Positions 1 to 4,173 of a stretch of 6,267 nt of DNA are shown piece by piece. The stretch spans positions 1 through 6,267 of the forward strand of contig JAISTL010000035.1 of NCBI GenBank assembly GCA_031272615.1. Reading direction: 5' to 3'. This DNA comes from Methylobacteriaceae bacterium (GTDB lineage Bacteria; Pseudomonadota; Alphaproteobacteria; Rhizobiales; Beijerinckiaceae). The position numbers were made by a program, and so were the translations under genes. The notes under the pieces are model-generated. The model was not told the DNA's origin, did no database searches, and saw only the letters and a list, made by a program, of their open reading frames with translations. The stretch's first letter is position 1. Every line of letters starts with the position of its first letter.

Positions 1-1
1 C

Positions 2-418
2 CAAGGCAGTTTCCTGTGTGTTTCCGAACGTGTTGCCGTTGTGTTGCGTGAATTCGGGCTCGGCGATAACCTTCGACCTGTCAACCTTTGGCAGGGCGAC
101 AGGACAACCCCCGTGGACGGAGGACCGTATCACATGGTGTTGGTGAGCGCACGTAAACGGGCATTTTTGCCGGACCAGTCAAATTTAAAGTCGTTTCCGA
201 AAGGCGAAGGCCCATCCGGGGTTCGGTGGCTGACAAAAAGTTGGGTGCGGGACGGAGATGCTGCGCTTTCGCCTGACGCGCTTGAGGGGGCCGATCTGTG
301 GCGGGACCCGGCGGTAAAGTCGGCTATATTTATCAGTGACCATTTGCTGCAGGCGTTTCGCAAAGCGAAAATCAGGGTGAACCTGGAACCGAAAAAGTGC
401 AGACTTATCGGCCGCTGA
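2..418 (+). CDS. DUF1629/Imm11-like putative immunity protein, 5' end missing
   Basis: The frame is open from the left edge to a TGA at 416-418, giving 138 codons, so the real start lies outside the window. A GTG at 41 could serve as a start, but the residues before it (FLCVSERVAVVLREFGLG) already look like family sequence, so a longer protein is more likely. As I remember the DUF1629/Imm11 family, it has a 'F..S-E-R...L-E-x-x-G' segment, a middle block ending in a charged stretch, and a C-terminal 'G-x-x-L-W-R-D...xxFISDxLxxAF' block. Here the last block is ADLWRDPAVKSAIFISDHLLQAF. Family members are proposed immunity proteins of polymorphic toxin systems, and many stand alone with no known role. 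It converges on the flavoenzyme gene, whose terminator lies between them. No toxin is visible here. The family call is from memory of sequence patterns and is moderately sure. Confidence 0.6.
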   Translation, partial: QGSFLCVSERVAVVLREFGLGDNLRPVNLWQGDRTTPVDGGPYHMVLVSARKRAFLPDQSNLKSFPKGEGPSGVRWLTKSWVRDGDAALSPDALEGADLWRDPAVKSAIFISDHLLQAFRKAKIRVNLEPKKCRLIGR

Positions 419-425
419 ACACGCG

Positions 426-457
426 GGCGCTTCAAAGCCGCGTATGCCGGAAGCGCC
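426..457. repeat. 8-bp inverted repeat in the convergent spacer
   Basis: GGCGCTTC at 426-433 and GAAGCGCC at 450-457 are perfect reverse complements around a 16-nt loop, just after the stop of the DUF1629-like gene. No T-run follows on either strand, so this is not a standard intrinsic terminator. It may still end or stabilise the plus-strand transcript as a 3' hairpin. Confidence 0.35.
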
Positions 458-469
458 GCATCGGGCTCC

Positions 470-507
470 GGACAAGAAAAAGGCCCGGAACTCCCGTGTT
501 CCGGACC
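470..507 (-). terminator. Intrinsic terminator of the amidohydrolase-flavoenzyme operon
   Basis: On the minus strand, GGTCCGGAAC (507-498), a 6-nt loop ACGGGA and GTTCCGGGCC (491-482) form a 10-bp stem with one U-G wobble, followed directly by TTTTTC. The wobble is pairable only in the minus-strand RNA; on the plus strand the same position is a C-A mismatch and there is no T-run. Both facts fix the direction. It lies about 65 nt beyond the flavoenzyme stop. Confidence 0.88.
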
Positions 508-572
508 TGAAGTTCACTGACAACCCCAACTTTCTTGTTGTTATCGCGGGCAATTTTATGGCCCGGCGGCGG

Positions 573-1670
573 TCATTCGGCCGCCAGGGCGCCGGAGCGC
601 AGGAATGTGTCGCGGACAAAACCGGTGACCAGCTGTTCCTTGATGGACAGCGCCAGACGCGGGTTCCACAGCGCGGCGGTGGCGGCCATCACGGCGTCGG
701 CGCCGGCGGCGCGGTATGCCCGGTAATCGCCGTAGTCGGAGACGCCGCCGACGCCGATGATGCGGTAGTTGAGGCCCAGCTCGTCACGCAAATCCGCCAG
801 CCGCGCCGTCATGTCCAGCCCGGCCCAGCGGATGGCCCGGCCGCAGATGCCGCCTTCCGGCCGGTTCGCCGAGAGCGCCGGCGCGCCGTTTCCGGCGACG
901 GGTTTCGCCGGCAGGGTGTTGACGGCGGAGAAACCGTCGACCATGTGGCCGACGCGGTTCACCAGCGCGCGTAACACCGCGTCATCACGGAAATAGGCGA
1001 TTTTCAGTATCAGCGGATGCTCGGGCAGCACGTTCTTCACGGCGTGGACAATGCGCTCCACTTTGGCGACATCGAAGCACAACAGGGCGCGGTTACCCTC
1101 GTTGGGGCAGCTGAGATTGGCCTCCAGCACGGCAACGCCGGTTTCCGCCACCAGCCGGGCGGCCAGCGCGTAATCATCCTCGATGGCGCCGTTGCCGGGC
1201 GTGCCCTGGAAGCTGCCGGCGAGAATCTGCCCGCGTCCGGCGCATTTCTCCGCCGCCGCCATGTCGGGCTGCCAGATGTCCGGCGTGAAGGAGGGCACGC
1301 CGAAGGAATTGGTGATGCTCAGGTTCGCCTCGTCATAGCGGTCATCGGCGCGCACCGGTTCGCTCACCGGAGCGATGGACCCGGCCGGGTGGACGGCGAG
1401 GATGTTGGGCAGCGGGTGGCTCGCATGGGCCGACGTGCGCACGGTTTTGTACACGCAGAAATCGAAGCCGTGGCGGAAGGCGGCGGCGACATAGCGGGCG
1501 TTGAGCAGCGGCCCCGAGGGAATGCCGAAGGGCGTTTCCACATCCAGCCCGAACAGACGCCCGGAGAGCGGCATGCGTACCCGGGAGACGCCCGGGCGGG
1601 CGAAGGCCCCGAACGGCCCGTGTTCGTAGTTTTCCTCATAGCTCAGGGCAGGGTTGTAAAACGGCGTCAT
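573..1670 (-). CDS. Dihydroorotate dehydrogenase family flavoprotein, class 1-like active site
   Basis: This 365-residue protein is a complete FMN-binding TIM barrel of the dihydroorotate/dihydropyrimidine dehydrogenase family. Recognisable elements in order are TPFGIPSGPL (46-55), YKT with Lys75, TNSFGVP with Asn121, NLSCPN (185-190), LKI with Lys223, VNT with Asn251, and the phosphate-binding GVGG (306-309) followed by AAGADAVM. In the family these residues hold FMN and substrate. Cys188 in NLSCPN sits where class 1 enzymes have their catalytic base; class 2 enzymes have Ser there. There is no N-terminal membrane helix as in class 2 and no ferredoxin domain as in PreA. No PyrK-type partner is in the window, and about 35 residues precede the barrel. 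The ATG at 1670 has AGGAAGAG (1683-1676) five bases upstream. It follows the amidohydrolase by 35 bp. A true pyrD role is possible, but the operon partner argues for a paralogue acting on a related heterocycle. Confidence 0.88.
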   Translation of the reverse strand: MTPFYNPALSYEENYEHGPFGAFARPGVSRVRMPLSGRLFGLDVETPFGIPSGPLLNARYVAAAFRHGFDFCVYKTVRTSAHASHPLPNILAVHPAGSIAPVSEPVRADDRYDEANLSITNSFGVPSFTPDIWQPDMAAAEKCAGRGQILAGSFQGTPGNGAIEDDYALAARLVAETGVAVLEANLSCPNEGNRALLCFDVAKVERIVHAVKNVLPEHPLILKIAYFRDDAVLRALVNRVGHMVDGFSAVNTLPAKPVAGNGAPALSANRPEGGICGRAIRWAGLDMTARLADLRDELGLNYRIIGVGGVSDYGDYRAYRAAGADAVMAATAALWNPRLALSIKEQLVTGFVRDTFLRSGALAAE

Positions 1671-1675
1671 CTATA

Positions 1676-1683
1676 CTCTTCCT
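1676..1683 (-). promoter_or_regulatory. Ribosome binding site of the flavoenzyme gene
   Basis: AGGAAGAG on the minus strand lies five bases before the ATG at 1670. It lies in the 35-bp gap after the amidohydrolase stop, so the downstream gene has its own strong site, as expected of a second operon gene. Confidence 0.7.
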
Positions 1684-1705
1684 TGTTTCAAAAGGGTCAC
1701 TGATA

Positions 1706-2725
1706 TCAATGGACGGTCAGGCCGAGAACCTTGCGGCCGTTTTCGGTGGCGACGCGCACCACATTGTCGAGGTCGGTGTAGCGGCAGCCGGTGATGAGCA
1801 GCTTCAGTTCCTCCCACATGTCGCCGTCGGAGAAGGGCAGCATGTAGTCACTGACGTTGTCGGTGCCGATGGCCACCGGAATGCCGTAGGCGGAGAATTC
1901 ATCCACCGGGGTGAGCGAGTTGCGGGTCGGCCCGCGGTCTTCGCGGCGGGGGCTGTCAATCCAAGCGAAGGGGCAGGCGATGACCATCATGCCGGCCTCT
2001 TTCATCTTGCGGTAGAGCGCCTGCCGGTATTCCGCCCCGTGGGCGGTGATGGAAATGGAGTGGATGGCGACCACCCGGCCCTGCATGCCGTGCTCGATGG
2101 TTTTGTCGGTCAGCTGTTCGGTCTCGCGTTCGTCGTCGGAGTTGAACTGGTCGACATGCACGTGCACCATCTTGCCCTGGGCCTTGGCGGTTTCCATGAG
2201 GATATCCAGATGCTTCAGGCCGAAGCCGGGGCCGAAATCGCGCTCGTCGCGCCGCGGCAGCCCGCCGATGATGTCCACCCCGGCGGCGCCCCGGTCAAAC
2301 CAGTACCGCGCCACCGGGTCGATGACGCCCTTCAGCGTCTGGTTGATGAGCTTGATGGTAATGTCGTTGCGGTAAACCTCCCGCGCCTTGAGGGCGCCCT
2401 TGAGGGCGCGGTCCTCGCACACCGGGTCGACATCGACGAAGGAGCCCATGGCCGTGACCCCCTGCTCGATCATGCGTTCCGCCGCCATGCTGAAGTGGCG
2501 GTAGTAATCGTCGACACTCATGGCGGCCTTGAGGCGGTCCACGGTGTCCCACTTTTCCATCAGGCTCTGCTTCTGATAGACATCGAAGCCCTCGCGGTTG
2601 ATGGTGAAGGCGCGGTCGGCGTGGATGTGGGCGTTGATCCAGCCGCCGTTTCTCATGATGCTTTGCAACAGATACGCCTTGGTGCTCTCATCGCGGCGTT
2701 TGGTCAGCATCTCTTTGTTGGTCAT
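1706..2725 (-). CDS. Cytosine-deaminase-like amidohydrolase, catalytic barrel only
   Basis: The 339-residue product belongs to the amidohydrolase superfamily and is closest in motifs to cytosine deaminase (CodA). It has HIH (33-35) on strand 1, HVHVDQ with His190 on strand 5, AIHS with His222 on strand 6, and GTDNVSD with Asp289 on strand 8: a full mononuclear-metal ligand set. Gln129 may match the substrate-binding Gln of CodA. Two oddities stand out. Only 32 residues precede the first metal His and the protein ends (LGLTVH) right after the barrel, so the usual composite beta-sandwich is absent. Also, the HCDE catalytic Glu of CodA is Gln193 here. I chose the ATG at 2725 because CTGGAG lies nine bases upstream. 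The frame stays open to a GTG at 2830, but that extension runs through an intrinsic terminator. Likely reaction: hydrolysis or deamination of a C-N bond in a nitrogen heterocycle; substrate unknown. It is the first gene of the operon with the flavoenzyme. Confidence 0.85.
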   Translation of the reverse strand: MTNKEMLTKRRDESTKAYLLQSIMRNGGWINAHIHADRAFTINREGFDVYQKQSLMEKWDTVDRLKAAMSVDDYYRHFSMAAERMIEQGVTAMGSFVDVDPVCEDRALKGALKAREVYRNDITIKLINQTLKGVIDPVARYWFDRGAAGVDIIGGLPRRDERDFGPGFGLKHLDILMETAKAQGKMVHVHVDQFNSDDERETEQLTDKTIEHGMQGRVVAIHSISITAHGAEYRQALYRKMKEAGMMVIACPFAWIDSPRREDRGPTRNSLTPVDEFSAYGIPVAIGTDNVSDYMLPFSDGDMWEELKLLITGCRYTDLDNVVRVATENGRKVLGLTVH

Positions 2726-2734
2726 GGCGTTCGT

Positions 2735-2740
2735 CTCCAG
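2735..2740 (-). promoter_or_regulatory. Ribosome binding site that fixes the amidohydrolase start
   Basis: CTGGAG on the minus strand is nine bases before the ATG at 2725 and downstream of the terminator at 2753-2782. It supports this start over the in-frame GTG at 2830, so initiation needs transcripts that have read through the terminator. Confidence 0.65.
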
Positions 2741-2752
2741 GTTGGCGTCAGG

Positions 2753-2782
2753 CCAAAAAAAATCCCCCGAAAACGGAGGATT
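2753..2782 (-). terminator. Leader-proximal intrinsic terminator (T2), upstream of the amidohydrolase start
   Basis: The minus strand reads AATCCTCCG, loop TTTT, CGGGGGATT, then six more T bases. The arms pair over 9 positions with one U-G wobble, which on the plus strand would be a C-A mismatch, so the signal belongs to the minus strand. It ends about 30 nt before the amidohydrolase ATG. The position, after any promoter and before the first codon, is typical of an attenuator or riboswitch expression platform, but it could also end an independent small RNA. Confidence 0.75.
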
Positions 2783-2809
2783 GAAAAACACGTCTTGCTG
2801 AAAGGACTC

Positions 2810-2849
2810 GGGACTCGAAACCCGCCACACCCGGTTTGATTCGACTCCC
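2810..2849 (-). promoter_or_regulatory. Long hairpin just upstream of terminator T2
   Basis: In the minus-strand RNA, GGGA (2849-2846) pairs with UCCC (2813-2810). After a G-G mismatch, UCGAA (2844-2840) pairs with UUCGA (2819-2815). After a four-base bulge, ACC (2835-2833) pairs with GGU (2822-2820), closing on a loop of about ten bases, GGGUGUGGCG. That is 12 pairs. It lies 27 nt before T2, so it may be the sensing or antiterminating part of that leader. I do not recognise the structure as a known class. Confidence 0.4.
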
Positions 2850-2946
2850 TTTACGACGGATGCACCCGCCGGAACGGACTTCCCTGAAACTGAATGCCGT
2901 TTTGTGAAGCGCCGCGCCGGTCATTGGTGAACGTCGTCCTCAGGAT

Positions 2947-2960
2947 AAGTGGTCACACTT
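2947..2960. promoter_or_regulatory. Short dyad AAGTG-GTCA-CACTT, possible operator
   Basis: AAGTG (2947-2951) and CACTT (2956-2960) are perfect inverted arms around GTCA, between the two leader terminators. It recalls the TGGTC half-site of FadR-type GntR operators, but the match is partial and no regulator gene is in the window. A chance dyad of this size is quite possible. Confidence 0.2.
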
Positions 2961-2982
2961 GGGAGACCGGACGGGCGCAAGC

Positions 2983-3008
2983 AAAAAAATAGCCTCCTTG
3001 CGGAGGCT
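2983..3008 (-). terminator. Leader-distal intrinsic terminator (T1)
   Basis: The minus strand reads AGCCTCC, tetraloop GCAA, GGAGGCT, one A, then seven T bases. This is a perfect 7-bp stem closed by a GNRA tetraloop with a clean U-tract, so it is a strong terminator. No coding frame ends upstream of it on this strand: the nearest gene in that direction is the plus-strand DUF1134 gene. It must therefore end a short non-coding or leader transcript started somewhere around 3080-3150 or further upstream. Confidence 0.82.
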
Positions 3009-3016
3009 CAACGACC

Positions 3017-3072
3017 GACACCCCCCGACGCCGTTCCAGCGCCGTTGCCACATCACAAATGGATGGGGTGTC
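3017..3072 (-). ncRNA. Structured leader or small RNA immediately upstream of T1
   Basis: In minus-strand RNA, GACACCCC (3072-3065) pairs perfectly with GGGGUGUC (3024-3017), an 8-bp closing stem. Inside it, GGCGCUG (3043-3037) and CGGCGUC (3033-3027) form a 7-bp hairpin with a GAA loop. The remaining 21-nt unpaired segment on the 5' side contains UUUGUGAUGUGGCAAC. After the closing stem there are 8 nt, then terminator T1. A closed junction with an asymmetric single-stranded segment, followed by a terminator, is the shape of a riboswitch aptamer with its expression platform or of a compact small RNA. I cannot assign it to a known family. The downstream nucleobase-type enzymes make a purine, pyrimidine or ureide ligand worth testing. 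Confidence 0.45.
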
Positions 3073-3120
3073 TCACGATGTTATGCTCTCAACTCGTCAT
3101 AGTCTCGCCGCATGGGCAAA

Positions 3121-3149
3121 TGGATGCCCGAGGCGCGACAGTTTGTCAA
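3121..3149 (-). promoter_or_regulatory. Possible promoter of the minus-strand leader
   Basis: CTTGACA occurs on the minus strand with TTGACA at 3149-3144, matching the alphaproteobacterial sigma-70 -35 consensus. At a 17-bp spacing the -10 position reads CATCCA (3126-3121), a poor match. Initiation near 3115 would give a transcript of about 130 nt ending at T1. The -35 is good and the -10 is weak, so this is tentative. Confidence 0.28.
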
Positions 3150-3268
3150 GCGCGATTTTTCCCGTGGTGAATAATGATTGAATTTCAATGCGCTAAAACT
3201 GGGGATAGAAAATGACCGCCGCCCGCCGGGGCAGCCGGACGCCTCGTGGGCGATGATTCGCGCCGCCG

Positions 3269-3305
3269 GGCCGTCGGGGAAACGGGCCACGACGGCCGGT
3301 TCCCC
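3269..3305. repeat. GC-rich nested inverted repeats
   Basis: Two overlapping dyads compete here. GGCCGTCG (3269-3276) is the exact reverse complement of CGACGGCC (3290-3297). GGGGAA (3276-3281) pairs with TTCCCC (3300-3305), enclosing a C-G pair and the GGCC/GGCC stem at 3285-3288 and 3294-3297 with loop ACGAC, about 11 pairs in all. No T-run follows on either strand. It may be a REP-like element or a structured untranslated remnant. Confidence 0.4.
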
Positions 3306-3441
3306 GCCCATCACTTCAATATGGCTGCGCCCCCACGGCATAAATGACACGCCGCCGCGTTTTGCCCCGCCCGGCGAGAATTCTTCAGCGGGCTTAATAA
3401 CTCGTTAGGCATAATCCTTTAGGTTTCCCGCAGAGAAGTGT

Positions 3442-3467
3442 CGAATCACGGTCCGTGTCACGATTCG
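3442..3467. promoter_or_regulatory. Dyad upstream of the DUF1134 gene, possible operator
   Basis: CGAATC (3442-3447) and GATTCG (3462-3467) are inverted arms, and the overlapping CACGG-T-CCGTG (3447-3457) is a perfect 11-bp palindrome inside them. The site ends 20 bases before the ATG at 3488, where a repressor site or a 5' UTR hairpin would sit. No regulator can be named. Confidence 0.28.
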
Positions 3468-3487
3468 CACGTCCATGGGAATGAGTT

Positions 3488-4063
3488 ATGTATTTGAGAG
3501 CTTTGTTGTTACTATGCATGGTGGTGGTGAGCTCGGCGGCGCCTCTTGCGGGTGAGGCGGCGGCTGAGGCGCAGCGCTCGCCGGCCTATTCCCCCGAGCA
3601 CATCATCGACTCGGGGCACCGTTTCTTCGGAACGGTTTCCCGGGATTTCGCCATGGCGGTGCGCTCGGCCACCAAGCGCTGGGGAACTCCCAACGCGTAC
3701 ATTCTCGGTGAAGAAGCCTCGGGCGCCTTCGTCGGCGGCCTGCGGTACGGCGAAGGCCTGCTCTACACCCAGAACGGACGCCCGCAGAAAGTCTACTGGC
3801 AGGGGCCGTCCATCGGTTTTGACTGGGGCGGCGACGGCGCGCGCACCATGATGCTGGTTTATGATCTCAGGGGCCCGCAATCGATTTACAGGAGGTTCGC
3901 CGGAGTCAACGGCTCGGCCTATCTCATCGGCGGCTTCGGCATCACCGCCCTGACCAACGGCGGCATCACCGTTGTCCCCATCCGTTCCGGCGTCGGCGCC
4001 CGGTTCGGCGCCAATATCGGATATTTGAAGTTTACCCCCAAGGCGACGTGGAATCCGTTTTGA
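3488..4063 (+). CDS. Exported DUF1134 family protein
   Basis: The 191-residue product matches DUF1134 as I know it. It has IIDSGHRFFG (39-48), YILGEEASGAFVGGLRYGEG (71-90), YWQGPSIGFDWGGDGARTMM (103-122), GSAYLIGGFG (142-151), VPIRSGVGARFGANIGYLKF (163-182) and the terminal PKATWNPF. The length and ends are those of an intact family member. Residues 1-28 form a signal peptide: a short positive start, a hydrophobic core LLLLCMVVVSSAAPL and Ala-rich cleavage options near 25-28. It lacks a good lipobox, so the mature protein is probably periplasmic or envelope-associated. The ATG has GGGA (3477-3480) seven bases upstream. The function of DUF1134 is unknown to me; the glycine-rich tail suggests a compact beta-rich fold. 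It precedes the coiled-coil gene by 110 bp in the same direction. Confidence 0.92.
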   Translation: MYLRALLLLCMVVVSSAAPLAGEAAAEAQRSPAYSPEHIIDSGHRFFGTVSRDFAMAVRSATKRWGTPNAYILGEEASGAFVGGLRYGEGLLYTQNGRPQKVYWQGPSIGFDWGGDGARTMMLVYDLRGPQSIYRRFAGVNGSAYLIGGFGITALTNGGITVVPIRSGVGARFGANIGYLKFTPKATWNPF

Positions 4064-4156
4064 GCGACGGAGGAAGGGCGCCCCGGGGAGTGTTGTACCG
4101 GTTTGTGTTGAATGGTTTCCGTTTCCTTTTCCCTGTCGGAAGAGGCGGTTTGTTTC

Positions 4157-4162
4157 AAGGAG
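4157..4162 (+). promoter_or_regulatory. Ribosome binding site that fixes a GTG start
   Basis: AAGGAG lies 11 bases before GTG 4174 and 17 before ATG 4180. An in-frame TGA at 4165-4167 rules out any earlier start. The GTG is at the long end of usable spacing and the ATG is too far, so GTG is preferred. Confidence 0.6.
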
Positions 4163-4173
4163 TTTGATTCATC

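Larger units (their letters stand above)
3073..3487. other. Divergent intergenic region without a convincing gene
   Basis: Apart from the possible minus-strand promoter, this stretch holds two GC-rich dyads and the upstream region of the DUF1134 gene. Open frames exist on both strands (plus 3178-3408, minus 3081-3350), but neither has a clear ribosome binding site or recognisable family features. CATAAT at 3410-3415 could be a -10 box for the plus-strand gene, but I find no good -35 at the right distance. Confidence 0.6.

Noticed and set aside
444..974. A plus-strand frame of 176 codons opposite the 3' end of the flavoenzyme gene
   Set aside because: It begins inside the convergent spacer, crosses the operon terminator and is Gly/Arg/Ala-rich antisense of a well-supported gene.
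2726..2830. A longer amidohydrolase starting at GTG 2830
   Set aside because: The extra 35 residues run through the T2 hairpin and its T-run, resemble no family sequence, and the good ribosome binding site serves ATG 2725.
2805..2830. tRNA T-arm-like stretch on the minus strand (GGGTTTCGAGTCCC)
   Set aside because: The T-loop-like string TTCGAGT is present, but the stem does not pair in the standard 5-bp register, and no acceptor, D or anticodon arms can be found around it.
1709..2839. A 376-codon open frame on the plus strand opposite the amidohydrolase
   Set aside because: The minus-strand protein has all metal-binding motifs, a ribosome binding site and an operon partner. The plus frame is a His/Val/Gly-rich antisense translation.
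3081..3350. A minus-strand frame of 89 codons in the divergent spacer
   Set aside because: There is no convincing ribosome binding site and no recognisable family. It runs through the possible leader promoter, and its second half has lower GC at third positions than the genes here. A gene remnant cannot be fully excluded.
3178..3408. A plus-strand frame of 76 codons in the divergent spacer
   Set aside because: Its composition is Pro/Ala/Arg-rich, it has no clear ribosome binding site, and it overlaps strong DNA dyads. It is most likely non-coding.
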